Shown: piece after piece, positions 8,587 to 17,928 of the stretch
Position numbering within the stretch: the stretch's first letter is position 1
Layout of the letters: each line of letters starts with the position of its first letter
Assembly: GCA_913774955.1 (NCBI GenBank)
Contig: CAJYKV010000020.1
Location: forward strand, 1 to 64,000
Origin: an uncultured Acidovorax sp.
GTDB taxonomy: Bacteria; Pseudomonadota; Gammaproteobacteria; Burkholderiales; Burkholderiaceae_C
Direction: 5' to 3'
DNA length: 64,000 bases
Translations under genes and position numbers: made by a program
The notes under the pieces: generated by a model
Database searches by the model: none
Seen by the model: only the letters and a program-made list of their open reading frames with translations
Told to the model about the DNA's origin: nothing

Positions 8587-10134
8587 TCACTCCCACCCCC
8601 CACCCAACGCCATAAACACCGCCACCTGCTCCTGCGCCACCCGCGCCTTCGCGGCGGCGAGATTGGCCTCCGCGGTGGCCAGCGAGCGCTGCGCATCCAG
8701 CGTATCGAGATACGCGCTGCGGCCGCTCACATACAGGCGCTGGGCCTGCCCCGCCACCTGGGCGCTGTCGTCCCGGGCGCGCTGGAGCGCTTCCACGCTG
8801 ACCAGTTCCTGCCGGTAGGCCGACAGCGCGGTCTCGGTCTCGCGCAGGGCCTGCAGCACGGCGCCGTCGAAGCTGGCCAGGGCCATGCGGGTGCCGGCCT
8901 CGGCGCCGGCGATGCGCGCGCGGACGGCGCCGGTGTTGGGCAGGGTCCAGCGGATGAGGGGGCCGAGGTTCCAGGCGAAGGTGTCGCGGCCCAGGAAATC
9001 GCCGGCCGGCCCGGCGGAGCTGGCGGACAGGCCCAGCGACACCTTGGGGTAGAGCTGTGCGGTGGCCACGCCGATGCGGGCGGTGGCGGCGGCCAGTTGG
9101 CGCTCGCTGCGCCGCAGATCGGGCCGCCGGCGCAGCAGCGCGGCGCCGTCGCCCACGGGCAGGGCGCCGGCCACCTGGGGCACGGCGGCGCATTGCTGCA
9201 CCGATGCCGGCAGCGCGCCCGGCGTGCGGCCCAGCCAGGCCGCCAGTTGGTACAGCGCGGCCTGGCGCTGCGCGCGCAGCGCGGGGGGCGATGCTTCCAG
9301 CTGGGCGAGCAGCCCGCGCGAGCGCGCCAGGTCGGTGGCGCCGGCGCGGCCCGCGTCGTGCAGGCGCTGCACCACGCCCAGTTGTTCTTTCTGCAGCGCG
9401 ACGGAGGATTCGGCCACCTTCAATTGCTGGCCGGTGGCGCAGGCCAGGGCGTAGGCGCGCGCGGTGCCGGCGGCCACGTTCACGCGGGCCAGATCGACCG
9501 CGGCCGCCGCGGCCGCGGAGTCGGCCTGCGCGGCTTCGGCGGCGCGCCGCAGTTCGCCCACCACGTCGATCTGGTAGGACAGGCCGCCCTCCAGCCGGTA
9601 GGCGAACTGGTTGGAAGGGCTGAGGCCCGATGCGAGTTCCGACAGGCCCGAGACATGGCCGAAGCCCGGGCCGCCGGAGACCGACAGCTGCGGCTGTTCG
9701 GCGGCCCGCACCTGGGCCAGCGTGGCGTTCTGCAGCTCCAGGTTGGCGGCGGCGACGCGCAGGTCGGTGTTGTGCGTCAGCGCCTCCTGCACCAGCGCGT
9801 CGAGCGTCGGGTCGCGGAACAGGTGCCACCAGCGCGGCGGCAGGGGCTCGGTGGAGAGGGCGGCATGGGCGCCGGGCGTTGTCGACTGCGCCTGCGCCTG
9901 CGCCTCCTGGAAGGGGCGGGCCGCGGCCGGATTGCGCACGGCCGCCTCGGCGGGCACATGGTAGTCGGGCCCGACGGCCAGGCTGCCGCAGCCGGCCAGG
10001 AGGAGGGCGGCGAAGAGGGGCGTGGCCCGCCGGGCAAGGCCGGCAGCGCGGGGCAGGGCCGTGCGCAAATGGGCAGTGCGTAAAAGGGCAGTGCGTAAAG
10101 GGGCAGTGCGTAAAGGGGCGGTGCGGCGTCTCAT
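8587..10134 (-). CDS. Outer-membrane efflux lipoprotein (NodT/OprM family)
   Basis: This 515-residue TolC-like channel completes a tripartite pump. Its lipoprotein signal ends in LLLAGC (Cys at about residue 50) followed by GSLAVGPDYHVP, a family hallmark. Two outer-membrane-efflux domains follow (about 95-290 and 315-505), with the usual repeated Ala/Leu-rich coiled helices and motifs such as RRPDLRRSERQLAAATARIGVA. It is the last gene of the MarR-led operon, its start overlapping the end of the adaptor gene. Oddity: the N-terminus before the signal core is lengthened by a run of RTAPL-type pentapeptides encoded by a 15-base tandem repeat, so the true start may lie further in, although only the ATG at 10134 gives the tight operon spacing. 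Confidence 0.9.
   Translation of the reverse strand: MRRRTAPLRTAPLRTALLRTAHLRTALPRAAGLARRATPLFAALLLAGCGSLAVGPDYHVPAEAAVRNPAAARPFQEAQAQAQSTTPGAHAALSTEPLPPRWWHLFRDPTLDALVQEALTHNTDLRVAAANLELQNATLAQVRAAEQPQLSVSGGPGFGHVSGLSELASGLSPSNQFAYRLEGGLSYQIDVVGELRRAAEAAQADSAAAAAAVDLARVNVAAGTARAYALACATGQQLKVAESSVALQKEQLGVVQRLHDAGRAGATDLARSRGLLAQLEASPPALRAQRQAALYQLAAWLGRTPGALPASVQQCAAVPQVAGALPVGDGAALLRRRPDLRRSERQLAAATARIGVATAQLYPKVSLGLSASSAGPAGDFLGRDTFAWNLGPLIRWTLPNTGAVRARIAGAEAGTRMALASFDGAVLQALRETETALSAYRQELVSVEALQRARDDSAQVAGQAQRLYVSGRSAYLDTLDAQRSLATAEANLAAAKARVAQEQVAVFMALGGGWE
10061..10120. repeat. Four tandem copies of a 15-base unit in the channel gene
   Basis: On the plus strand the units read GTGCGCAAATGGGCA, GTGCGTAAAAGGGCA, GTGCGTAAAGGGGCA and GTGCGTAAAGGGGCG. 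The unit length is a multiple of three, so copy changes keep the frame and only lengthen the basic n-region of the lipoprotein signal by five residues each. Confidence 0.85.
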
Positions 10135-11060
10135 GTCCGGCCTCCCGGAGCCACCACTTCCACGAGCACGGTCTGGCCGGCCACCAGCCCGGCGCCGTCC
10201 GGCTGCGCGTCCAGTTGCACCCGCACGGGCACCCGCTGCGCCAGGCGCACCCAGTTGAAGGTGGGGCTGACGCTGGGCAGCAGGTTGGCGCCGGTGGAGC
10301 GGTCGCGGTCGGCGATGCCGGCGGCGATGCTCTGCACGGTGCCGGCCAGGGCCACGCGGCTGCCCATGGGCGTGACCCGTACGGCATCGCCGGGATGGAT
10401 GCGCGCCAGCTTGGTCTCCTCGAAATAGCCTTCGACGTAGAAGGAGCCGCGATCGACGATCGCCATGGCGCCCCGGCCGGCGGCGGCGTAGGCGCCCGTG
10501 CGCAGGTCCAGGTTGGTGACCCAGCCGTCCACCGGTGCGCGCACCGTGGCGCGCTGCAGGTTGAGTTCGGCCGCGCGCAGATCGACGTCGGCGCGGGCCA
10601 TCACGGCGGCGGCGGCCTCCACCCGGGCGCGCGACTGCTCGCGCGCCTCGCGCGGCACCAGGTCCGAGAGGCTGTCGTTGCGGGCGTCCTCGCGGCGCGC
10701 CTGCGCCAGGGTGGCCCGGGCCGACTGCACGCCGGCGCGGGCCTGCTGCACGGCGAGCGTGAAGCGCGCCGGGTCGATCTCGAACAGCACCTGGCCGGCC
10801 TTGACGGGCTGGTTGTCCTGCACCTGCACCGCGTGCACCAGGCCCGACACGTCGGGGGCCACCTGCACGACGTTGGCGCGCACGCGGCCGTCGCGGGTCC
10901 AGGGCGCGAGTTCGTAGTGGCCCCAGAGGCGCAGGGCGGCCCAGGCGGCCAGGGCCACCATGCCCAGGGTCAGCAGCACGCGGGCCAGCGGCACCGCGAA
11001 GGCGCGGGCCCGCGTCCTCATCGTCTTGGTTCGGGTCGTCGTCGTCGAAGTCGTTGTCAT
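10131..11060 (-). CDS. aaeA: HlyD/EmrA-type periplasmic adaptor (AaeA-like)
   Basis: The 309-residue adaptor has one N-terminal membrane anchor (about residues 20-45), then the membrane-fusion motif DVSGLVHAVQVQDNQPVKAG, a lipoyl/coiled-coil section and the second lipoyl half (RATVRAPVDGWVTNLDL), ending in a beta-barrel domain (YFEETKLARIHPGDAVRV). AaeA proteins join an inner-membrane FUSC transporter to an outer-membrane channel and export aromatic acids. The ATG at 11060 overlaps the aaeX stop by four bases, and GGAGG lies about 10 bases upstream. The N-terminus is a curious TTTSTTTTRTKT run. The pump's actual substrate here is not shown by the sequence. Confidence 0.9.
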   Translation of the reverse strand: MTTTSTTTTRTKTMRTRARAFAVPLARVLLTLGMVALAAWAALRLWGHYELAPWTRDGRVRANVVQVAPDVSGLVHAVQVQDNQPVKAGQVLFEIDPARFTLAVQQARAGVQSARATLAQARREDARNDSLSDLVPREAREQSRARVEAAAAVMARADVDLRAAELNLQRATVRAPVDGWVTNLDLRTGAYAAAGRGAMAIVDRGSFYVEGYFEETKLARIHPGDAVRVTPMGSRVALAGTVQSIAAGIADRDRSTGANLLPSVSPTFNWVRLAQRVPVRVQLDAQPDGAGLVAGQTVLVEVVAPGGRT

Positions 11061-11272
11061 GAGAGGAATCCTCCCGGCGCGGTGAGCCGGGTGAGCGAGA
11101 ACAGGATCAGCACGTAGAGCGCGGTATCGAAGAGGGCGGCATGCCACACCCACCGGTACACGCCCAGGCGGCCCAGCAGCCGGCGCGCGCCCTGGCACAG
11201 GGCCCAGGCCAGCACGGCCAGCACCAGCAGCCAGGGCACGTACACGCCATAGAACGTCGCTTCGCCGGTCAT
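11057..11272 (-). CDS. aaeX: DUF1656 small membrane protein (AaeX-like)
   Basis: This 71-residue protein has two predicted membrane helices (about 10-30 and 45-62) and an N-terminus (TGEATFYGVYVPWLL) typical of DUF1656. It overlaps both neighbours by ATGA junctions, between aaeB upstream and aaeA downstream, the standard aaeB/aaeX/aaeA-type arrangement. Its role is unknown beyond this constant association with AaeAB pumps. Confidence 0.88.
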   Translation of the reverse strand: MTGEATFYGVYVPWLLVLAVLAWALCQGARRLLGRLGVYRWVWHAALFDTALYVLILFSLTRLTAPGGFLS

Positions 11273-13467
11273 GCCACGGCCTCCTGTCCAGGGATGGGAG
11301 CGGCCGTCCAGGGCCGCGAGGGATACAGGTTGCGGCGCAGGCCGACCAGGGCGGCGAGCACCCGGCGGCGCTCATCAAAGGTGCCGGTGTCCGCGCCGTG
11401 GGCGGCCGGCGCTGCTTGTGGTGCGGGCGCCGGGGGCAGCAGCGACCGCAGCGCTTCGTCGATGCGCTCGGCGAGCAGCGGCTGCGCCTGCGCGGCCTGC
11501 TCGGTGGTGGACTGCGACGGATGGTGGCGGAAGAGCCGCGCCACCTGCGCCAGGATGTCCGGCCCCAGCCGGGCCGGCAGCAGCGCGGCGTGGCGGCGCA
11601 GCGCATGCAGGTCGGTGCCGATGCGCAGGTCCACCAGCGCGTCGTCGGCGTTCACGCCCGCCACCGTGCCGCCGGCCTGGGCGATGCGCGGCGCCAGCAG
11701 GCCGATGCGATCGAGCACGCGGGCCGCATGCAGGCGGGCCTGGGCCGCATCGGCCTCGCGCGGCAGCCGCCCCAGTTCGCGCCAGGTGCGGCGCTGGATG
11801 CGGCGGGCGCTCCATTCGGCGCTCACCGAACGCACCAGCGCCGTGACCACCGCGGCCGTGGCCCCGCCGAGCACCTGGCCTATGGAGCTGTTGACGAAAC
11901 TGGCGAAGTCCGCCTGGCCGGTGTCGTGCAGCGACAGCGTGCCGAGCACGCCCGACAGCAGCAGCCCCATGGCCATCAGAAGGGTCGCGGGCCGCGCCAT
12001 GTAGGCGCCCAGCACCAGGAAGACCGGCGCGCACACCACGGCCAGAGAGGGCAGGTCCACCACCAGCGGCATCAGCACCAGCACGTAGAGCGCGCCCAGG
12101 GGCAGCGACAGCAGCAGCGCTTTGAGGAACGAGTAGATCGCCGGCACGGGGTCGTCCATGCCCGCGAAAAAGGAGGAGAAGACCGCCGCCATCATCGGCA
12201 TGGCCGCGCCGCCGGACCAGCCGGTGAAGATCCAGAAGGCCGAGCACAGGCAGATCGCCAGCGCCGCGGCCACGGCCGACCACGCGGCCATGCCCACGTC
12301 GCGGTGCAGCACTTCGCGCGCGGCGGGCACCGCCGCGCGGTGGCCGCGTGCCGAGAGCGGCTGCGGGCGGCCTGCCAGGCCGGTGTCGATGCGTTCCCGC
12401 AGCTGCACGCAGGCGGCCCAGGCATCGATCAGCTCTTCCAGGCGCACGGCCAGTCCCGTGCGCAGCGCCAGGGTCCAGCCGTCCGCGGCGGGCGGTGCTT
12501 CGTCGGCCAGCGCACGGGCCGCCGAGCGCAGTTCGGCCACGTCGGCGGCGGCGAGGGGGAGGCCGGCCTGGCCCGGTGCCGCGCGGCCGCTGTCGGCGAG
12601 GCGTGCCAGCACCCGGCCCACGGTGCGCTCCACGTCCTCCGGCAGGCGGCCCTCTGCATCGCGCAGGGCGCGCAACCGGTCGTCCACGGCCGAGGCGAAG
12701 GGGGTGAGGGCTGCCACTTCGTGCTGCAGCGCGCGGATGGCTTCGGCCGTCCACTGCAGGTGGCTGGTATCGAAGGGCACATGCGTGGCCATCACGCGCA
12801 GTTGGGAGATGTCCCCCGCCAGCTTGCGCCGCGCGGCCTGCTGCGCGCGCGCCGTGGGCCGGCCGGCGTCGGCGGTAGCAGCAGAATCGGGCGGCTGCAG
12901 CATGGCGCGCAGCCATGCGCCCGCATCGGCCAGGGTGCGGTCCACCATGCCGATCAGCGTCGGGCCCATGCTCACCGGCCACACCAGGCTGTGCACCAGC
13001 CCGGCGCAGACGATGCCGATGCCGATCTCCTGCACGCGGGCCGAGGCGGTCTCGAAGATGCCGGTGGGCGCGCTCACGGCGGGAAAGCCGATCAGCGCCG
13101 CGGAATAGCCCGCCAGCATGAAGAGGTAGGAGCGCGGCGTGCGGTCGAGCAGCGAGACGAAGAGGCACAGGGCCACCCACAGCGCCAGCGCGAGCGTGAG
13201 CAGCTCGGGCGCATCGACCATCGCCGGCACCATCAGCAGCGTGGCCGCGCAACCCAGCAGCGTGCCGCCCAGGCGGAAGGCGGCCTTCGATCGGACCGCA
13301 CCGGCCAGCGGGTTGGCCACGATGTAGGTGGTCATCAGCGCCCAGAAGGGCCGCGGCAGGCCGGCCCAGCTCGCCACGGCCATGGCCAGCATGGCGGCGG
13401 CGAAGCATTTGGCGGAAAAGAGCATCTCGGCCGGGCTGAAGCGCGGCAGCAGGCGGGGCGGTGGCAC
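11269..13467 (-). CDS. aaeB: FUSC-family inner-membrane efflux transporter (AaeB-like)
   Basis: This 732-residue protein has two blocks of membrane helices (about residues 20-165 and 385-530), each followed by a soluble helical region, the FUSC/AaeB layout. The first block contains PRPFWALMTTYIVANPLAG, diagnostic of the family. It would expel aromatic carboxylates or similar compounds with the downstream adaptor and channel. The GTG at 13467 leaves one base after the marR stop; an ATG 14 codons in (13425) is the alternative start. Confidence 0.9.
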   Translation of the reverse strand: MPPPRLLPRFSPAEMLFSAKCFAAAMLAMAVASWAGLPRPFWALMTTYIVANPLAGAVRSKAAFRLGGTLLGCAATLLMVPAMVDAPELLTLALALWVALCLFVSLLDRTPRSYLFMLAGYSAALIGFPAVSAPTGIFETASARVQEIGIGIVCAGLVHSLVWPVSMGPTLIGMVDRTLADAGAWLRAMLQPPDSAATADAGRPTARAQQAARRKLAGDISQLRVMATHVPFDTSHLQWTAEAIRALQHEVAALTPFASAVDDRLRALRDAEGRLPEDVERTVGRVLARLADSGRAAPGQAGLPLAAADVAELRSAARALADEAPPAADGWTLALRTGLAVRLEELIDAWAACVQLRERIDTGLAGRPQPLSARGHRAAVPAAREVLHRDVGMAAWSAVAAALAICLCSAFWIFTGWSGGAAMPMMAAVFSSFFAGMDDPVPAIYSFLKALLLSLPLGALYVLVLMPLVVDLPSLAVVCAPVFLVLGAYMARPATLLMAMGLLLSGVLGTLSLHDTGQADFASFVNSSIGQVLGGATAAVVTALVRSVSAEWSARRIQRRTWRELGRLPREADAAQARLHAARVLDRIGLLAPRIAQAGGTVAGVNADDALVDLRIGTDLHALRRHAALLPARLGPDILAQVARLFRHHPSQSTTEQAAQAQPLLAERIDEALRSLLPPAPAPQAAPAAHGADTGTFDERRRVLAALVGLRRNLYPSRPWTAAPIPGQEAVA

Positions 13468-13468
13468 G

Positions 13469-13957
13469 TCAGCCCTCCGCAGCGGCCCCGCCGCGGTCGG
13501 CCTTGCCCAGGCGGGCCCACAGCGTTGCGAAGACGCGCAGGCAGGCGCGCACGTCCTCGGCCGGGACGTCCTGGAACAGCTCGGCGCGCAGGCCGTTCAG
13601 GGCGTCTTCTATGCAGGCGAGGATCGCGTTCCCGGTTTCGGTCAGGTGCAGGGTGCGCGCGCGGCGGTCGGCGGGATCTTCCCGGCGCTCGACCAGGCCG
13701 GCGGCGACCAACTGGTCCAGCGTGCGGATCAGGGTCGGCCCCTCGATGCCCAGCAGGTCCGCGATCACGCCCTGGCGGGTGCCGTCGCCGTGCCGGCCGA
13801 TCGTGAGCACGACCCAGCCACCCGCCTGCGACACGCCCAGGGGCGCGACCGCCCGGTCGGCCGCGGCGCGGTAGGCGCGCTGCAGCAGGCCAAGGGAAAA
13901 AGTGAGATGGCGCAGCTCCGCGGGGTCGGTGGAATCGAGGTCTAAGGCACTGGGCAT
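13469..13957 (-). CDS. MarR-family transcriptional regulator of the efflux operon
   Basis: The 162-residue protein carries a winged helix: the recognition region is QGVIADLLGIEGPTLIRTLD, then the wing (ERREDPADRRARTLHLTETG). It is the first gene of the five-gene minus-strand operon and lies one base from the pump gene, so it most likely represses its own operon until a phenolic ligand binds. A palindromic candidate operator sits 12 bases before the start. A decayed duplicate of part of this gene is present near 19.1 kb. Confidence 0.9.
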   Translation of the reverse strand: MPSALDLDSTDPAELRHLTFSLGLLQRAYRAAADRAVAPLGVSQAGGWVVLTIGRHGDGTRQGVIADLLGIEGPTLIRTLDQLVAAGLVERREDPADRRARTLHLTETGNAILACIEDALNGLRAELFQDVPAEDVRACLRVFATLWARLGKADRGGAAAEG

Positions 13958-13969
13958 GCATTGAAGTTT

Positions 13970-13985
13970 AGTTAGCTAGCTATCT
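13970..13985. promoter_or_regulatory. Palindromic candidate MarR operator
   Basis: AGTTAGCTAGCTATCT is a 16-base palindrome with one mismatched pair, built around a perfect TAGCTAGCTA. Its position 12 bases before the marR start and its TTAG-type half-sites suit a MarR-family dimer. No -35/-10 pair was assigned. The rest of 13986-14109 shows only a GC-rich palindrome (GCCGCCGGCGGC) and no gene. Confidence 0.55.
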
Positions 13986-14109
13986 TTTTGGGGCCATACT
14001 GGGGTTTGACCTTGTTCGCTGTGCGGTTTCATTCGGGGCTTGGCCTCGGGTTGCCCCTGGGAGCCTGCTCGCGCGGCTTGAGGGCTCTGCCGCCGGCGGC
14101 GCCCCGGCA

Positions 14110-14808
14110 TTACCAGGGCAGTTCGTGACCGGTGTAAGCGTAGAAGCCGCCCGTCGACTCCGCCGGCAGCCCGTCGAGCACCTGCAGCATGTCACCCGCA
14201 GCATCAGCGGCAGGGCGGCCGATGTCCTTCCCGTTGAACGGCGCCGACAGGGCCGAGTCGACCGTGCCGGGGTGCAGCGCCACCAGCACAGCCTGTGGGT
14301 GGGTGCGGGCCACTTCGATGGACGCCGTTTTGATCAACATGTTGAGCGCGGCCTTGGAGGCCCGGTAGCTGTACCAGCCGCCCAGCCGGTTGTCGCCGAT
14401 GCTGCCCACCTTGGCCGAGAGCACGGCGAGGAGGCCGCGTTCCTTGCGCGGCAGCAGGGGCGCGAAGTGCGCCAGCACCAGCGCGGGGCCGAAGGTGTTG
14501 GTTCGGAAAGTGGCCTCCATCTGCGCGTAGTTCAGCTGGCCCAGGCGCTTTTCGGGCATGCCGTGGGGGCCGTGCAGCAGGCCCGCGGCGTGGATGATGC
14601 AGTGCCAGGGGCCCTGGGCCTCCAGCTCGCGGGCGGCCTCGGCGATGGTGGCTTCGTCGTCCAGGTCCAGCGCCGGGCGGGTGTGGCGGCCCAGGCCCAT
14701 GGCCAGTGCGCAGCGCGGGTCGGCCTGCAGCCGGGCCAGCAGGGCGCCGCCGATGGCGCCCGTGGCACCGATGACGAGTGCGCGGTAGCCGGGGGGAAGG
14801 GAGTGCAT
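14110..14808 (-). CDS. Short-chain dehydrogenase/reductase, C-factor-like
   Basis: This 232-residue Rossmann enzyme has the cofactor motif GATGAIGGAL near the N-terminus, a catalytic Ser in VLSAKVGS and the YxxxK pair in YSYRASKAAL. It resembles CsgA/C-factor-type SDRs of unknown substrate. It is the last gene of the minus-strand light-repair cluster, 28 bases after the FeS photolyase-like gene; such SDRs are often neighbours of these flavoproteins. Confidence 0.85.
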   Translation of the reverse strand: MHSLPPGYRALVIGATGAIGGALLARLQADPRCALAMGLGRHTRPALDLDDEATIAEAARELEAQGPWHCIIHAAGLLHGPHGMPEKRLGQLNYAQMEATFRTNTFGPALVLAHFAPLLPRKERGLLAVLSAKVGSIGDNRLGGWYSYRASKAALNMLIKTASIEVARTHPQAVLVALHPGTVDSALSAPFNGKDIGRPAADAAGDMLQVLDGLPAESTGGFYAYTGHELPW

Positions 14809-14836
14809 GGGTCAGGTCCTGCGGCCAGGGGAGGGA

Positions 14837-16396
14837 TCAGAGCGTATCGAGGCGGGCGCGCAGGCCGGCCGCATGCGCGCGGAGTTCGTCGAGCTGCGGC
14901 CCTTGCATTTTCCGCAGCTGGCGGTACACCATGCCGAGGCGGAGATTGCTGCCCAGCATGCCTTCGTGGCGCGCGAAGAAGTCCCAGTACAGCGCGTTGT
15001 AGGGACAGGCGCGGTCGCCCAGCTTCTGCTTTTTGTCGTAGTGGCAGCCGCCGCAGTAGTCGCTCATGCGGTCGATGTAGGCCGCGCTGCTCACATAGGG
15101 CTTGGTGGCCAGCAGGCCGCCGTCGGCGAACTGGCTCATGCCGACGGTGTTGGGCAGTTCCGCCCATTCGAAGGCGTCGATGTACACGCCGAGGTACCAG
15201 CGGTGCACGGCGGCCGGGTCGAGCCCCGCCAGCAGTGCGAAGTTGCCGATGACCATCAGGCGCTGGATGTGGTGGGCGTACGCGCCCTGCAGCGACTGGC
15301 CCACGGCATGCCGCATGCAGCGCATGCGGGTGTCGCCGGTCCAGAACCATTCGGGCAGTGGTGCGCTGTGGCCCAGGGCATTGCGCTCGTCGTAGCCGGG
15401 CATGTGGGCCCAGTAGATGCCGCGCACGTACTCGCGCCAGCCCAGGATCTGGCGGATGAAGCCCTCCACGGCGGAAAGCGGCGCCCGGCCGGCCTGGTAG
15501 GCAGCCTCGGCATGCATGACCAGTTCGTGCGGGCGCAGCATCTTGGTGTTGAGCGCGAACGACAGCAGCGAATGGAAGAGCCGTTCGCTGCGGCTGCTCA
15601 TGGCGTCTTCGTAGTCGCCGAAATGCGGCAGCGTGATGGCGATGAAGTGGTTCAGGCAGGCCAGCGCCTCAGCCCGGTTCAGGGGCCAGCGCAGCTGGCC
15701 GGCCTGCGGATGGCCGAAGCTCTTGACGCCCGCCGCTTCGATGGTGGCCCACAGGGCGCCGTGGTCGTGCGTGGGCCGCGCGTCGGGTGGGAGCGCGGGC
15801 GCGTCCCCGGTGCCGGGCCAGGGCTTGCGGTTGTCGTGGTCGTAGTTCCACTGCCCGCCTTCCGGCTCGCCCGCTGCGTCCACCAGCACGCCGTGGCGCT
15901 GGCGCATGCGCCGGTAGAAATGCTCCATGAGCCACTGCTTTCGGCCCTGGAACACCTCGGCCAGTTCCGTGCGGGTGGTGTAGAAGTGCTCGCTGTCCAC
16001 GGCCTGCACGGCGAAGGCCTGTTCCACGCCCCATTTGCGCAACTGCGCGTCCAGCCGCCATTCGTCGGGATGCTGGTATTGCAGCGCCTCTGCGCCGTAG
16101 TGGGCCATGAGGGCGGCCAGGTTGGCGGGAATGGACTGGCGATTGCTCGCGTCGTCGATCGCGACGTAGCGCACGCGGTGTCCCGCCTCGCGCAGCTGGC
16201 GCGCCATGGCGCGCATGGCGGCGAAGAGGGCGAGGATCTTCTGCGCATGGTGCAGCACGTAGTCGGTTTCCTGCCGCACTTCCATCAGCACGTAGACCAC
16301 GCCTTCGTCCTGGGTGGCGAACCAGGAGTGCTCGGGGTTGAGCTGGTCGCCCAGCAGCAGGCGCAGCGTGTGGGTGCGGGGCCGCGGCGGTTTCAC
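14837..16396 (-). CDS. FeS-containing bacterial cryptochrome / prokaryotic (6-4) photolyase
   Basis: This 519-residue protein belongs to the deoxyribodipyrimidine photolyase-related family (FeS-BCP). It starts with LRLLLGDQLNPEHSWF, the family signature in the antenna-binding domain, and ends with the FAD-binding helical domain. Cysteines fit the four cluster ligands: one in RMRCMRHAV, two in YCGGC and one in GDRACPYN. Characterised members repair (6-4) photoproducts with FAD, a ribolumazine antenna and a [4Fe-4S] cluster. The start is GTG at 16396, overlapping the upstream cryptochrome stop (GTGA), so the two are translationally coupled. Whether this copy is a repair enzyme or a photoreceptor cannot be settled by reading. 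Confidence 0.88.
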   Translation of the reverse strand: MKPPRPRTHTLRLLLGDQLNPEHSWFATQDEGVVYVLMEVRQETDYVLHHAQKILALFAAMRAMARQLREAGHRVRYVAIDDASNRQSIPANLAALMAHYGAEALQYQHPDEWRLDAQLRKWGVEQAFAVQAVDSEHFYTTRTELAEVFQGRKQWLMEHFYRRMRQRHGVLVDAAGEPEGGQWNYDHDNRKPWPGTGDAPALPPDARPTHDHGALWATIEAAGVKSFGHPQAGQLRWPLNRAEALACLNHFIAITLPHFGDYEDAMSSRSERLFHSLLSFALNTKMLRPHELVMHAEAAYQAGRAPLSAVEGFIRQILGWREYVRGIYWAHMPGYDERNALGHSAPLPEWFWTGDTRMRCMRHAVGQSLQGAYAHHIQRLMVIGNFALLAGLDPAAVHRWYLGVYIDAFEWAELPNTVGMSQFADGGLLATKPYVSSAAYIDRMSDYCGGCHYDKKQKLGDRACPYNALYWDFFARHEGMLGSNLRLGMVYRQLRKMQGPQLDELRAHAAGLRARLDTL

Positions 16397-17697
16397 AGCG
16401 TGCCCCACTGCCGGCGGTAGGCGCCGTCGGGATCGTGGTCCAGCGCCTGTTTCACGGGGTTGAAGCGCCGGCCGCCGCGCGGGTCGGTGCCGCGCCCCGC
16501 GATGTAGAGCCAGTTGGCCTGGTTGCTGTAGACGTCGTAGTCCACCAGCTGCGATTCGAACCATGCGGCGCCTGCGCGCCAGTCGCCGCCCAGGCCATGC
16601 ACCAGATGGCTGGCGGCCACCTGGCGCAGGCGGTTGCTCAGGTAGCCGGTGGCGGCCAGCTCGCGCATGGCGGCATCCACCAGCGGCTCGCCGGTCTCGC
16701 CCCGCCACCAGCGTTCGAAACCGCGCGGGTCATGGGGCGCGGGCGGCTGCTCCGACAGCCCGCGGGCACGGTACAGTGCCGCGCCCCACTGGAGGTGCAG
16801 CAGCCGGAAATAGTCGCGCCACAGCAGTTCGAACCACAGCCAATAGGTGCCGTCGTTCGCGCCATGGTCGCGCTCGAAGGCCTTCAGTTGCGCATGGATC
16901 TGCCGGGGCGAGAGCGCCCCGATGGCCAGCCAGGGCGAGAACTTGCTGGAACTGTCCCGGCCCATGATCCGGTCGCGCGTGTCCTTGTAGCCGTGCGGCA
17001 GCTTGCGGGCCAGGTACCGCGCGAGATGGGCCAGGGCGGCCGCCTCGCTGCCGTCGAACGCGGGGCTGCCGTAAGGAAAGGAGGAGCGCGCGTCCCAGCC
17101 GGAAGGCGTGATGGGTGGTTGCTCCACAGTGGCGCCCGCGGCCTGCAGGGCCTGCAGCGGCACCGCGGGCGGCGGTGGCAGCGCCGCGGGGGCGGGCAGC
17201 GGCGGGGCGGGCGTGATGCCGGCGCGTTCCACCTGCTGGCGGAAGTGGGTGAACACGCCGGGCAGACGATCGGCCGGCCACGGCATCTGCGACGGGTGCA
17301 GCAGGCTGCTGTGCCACACGGTGCGCACCGGGAGGCCGGCGGCGCGCAGGGCGTCCACCTCGGCCTGCTCCCAGGGGGCGGCGATGTCTTCGCACACCAC
17401 GGCGGCCGCGCCCACCGCGCGGGCGAGGTGCGGCAGGGCCGTGGCGGCGGGGGAGCGGCAGACGTGCAGCGGGTTGCCCAGGGCGGCCATGCGTTCCTGC
17501 AGGCCCCGCAGCGTGGCGGCGGTGAACGCGCGGCGGTGCGCGCCCACGCGGTCGAAGCCCCAGGGCGTGGTTTCCGCGGGCGCGGGCTGGCACGCCACGG
17601 GCAGGAGGTGGGTGGCGCCGCTGGCCAGGGCGGCGTGCAGCGCGGGCTGGTCGTGCAGGCGGAGATCGTTGCGGAACCAGAACAGCACGGTGCTCAT
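16393..17697 (-). CDS. DASH-type cryptochrome / photolyase
   Basis: The 434-residue protein opens with [17 protein letters not shown] of the photolyase/cryptochrome N-terminal domain. The C-terminal FAD-binding region has [29 protein letters not shown] and [20 protein letters not shown], the last being DASH-like. DASH proteins repair cyclobutane dimers mainly in single-stranded DNA. The ATG at 17697 overlaps the DUF2256 stop by four bases. It is co-transcribed with the FeS photolyase-like gene. Confidence 0.9.
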   Translation of the reverse strand: MSTVLFWFRNDLRLHDQPALHAALASGATHLLPVACQPAPAETTPWGFDRVGAHRRAFTAATLRGLQERMAALGNPLHVCRSPAATALPHLARAVGAAAVVCEDIAAPWEQAEVDALRAAGLPVRTVWHSSLLHPSQMPWPADRLPGVFTHFRQQVERAGITPAPPLPAPAALPPPPAVPLQALQAAGATVEQPPITPSGWDARSSFPYGSPAFDGSEAAALAHLARYLARKLPHGYKDTRDRIMGRDSSSKFSPWLAIGALSPRQIHAQLKAFERDHGANDGTYWLWFELLWRDYFRLLHLQWGAALYRARGLSEQPPAPHDPRGFERWWRGETGEPLVDAAMRELAATGYLSNRLRQVAASHLVHGLGGDWRAGAAWFESQLVDYDVYSNQANWLYIAGRGTDPRGGRRFNPVKQALDHDPDGAYRRQWGTL

Positions 17698-17873
17698 GGG
17701 GCGCGGTCCCCGGCCGGGGGCGCCGCCACGGCGCCGCCGCGTTTGCGCTCGGTGCGGCAGCGATCGGAGCAGTACTTCACCTCGTCCCATACCTTCTCCC
17801 ACTTCCTGCGCCAGGTGAACGGCAGGCCGCAGTGCAGGCAGGTCTTGTGTGGGAGATCGGATTTTTTGCGCAT
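17694..17873 (-). CDS. DUF2256 zinc-ribbon-like small protein
   Basis: This 59-residue protein has two CxxC-type pairs, [18 protein letters not shown] and YCSDRC, typical of DUF2256. Four cysteines suggest a small metal-binding fold. DUF2256 genes recur beside cryptochrome/photolyase genes, and here the stop overlaps the DASH start, so it is part of the same unit. Its function is unknown. Confidence 0.85.
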   Translation of the reverse strand: MRKKSDLPHKTCLHCGLPFTWRRKWEKVWDEVKYCSDRCRTERKRGGAVAAPPAGDRAP

Positions 17874-17928
17874 GGTGTGGTCCAGCGGGGCCGGCGGGCT
17901 CTGATGGATGGTGAGGGTGCCGGCGGCT

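Noticed and set aside
10061-10120. CRISPR-like array
   Set aside because: The units are contiguous without spacers and lie in a coding region; no cas genes occur in the window.
14073-14106. GC-rich palindrome as a terminator between marR and the SDR gene
   Set aside because: GCCGCCGGCGGC is self-complementary but has no T tract on either strand and lies upstream of marR, not after a gene end on the plus strand.
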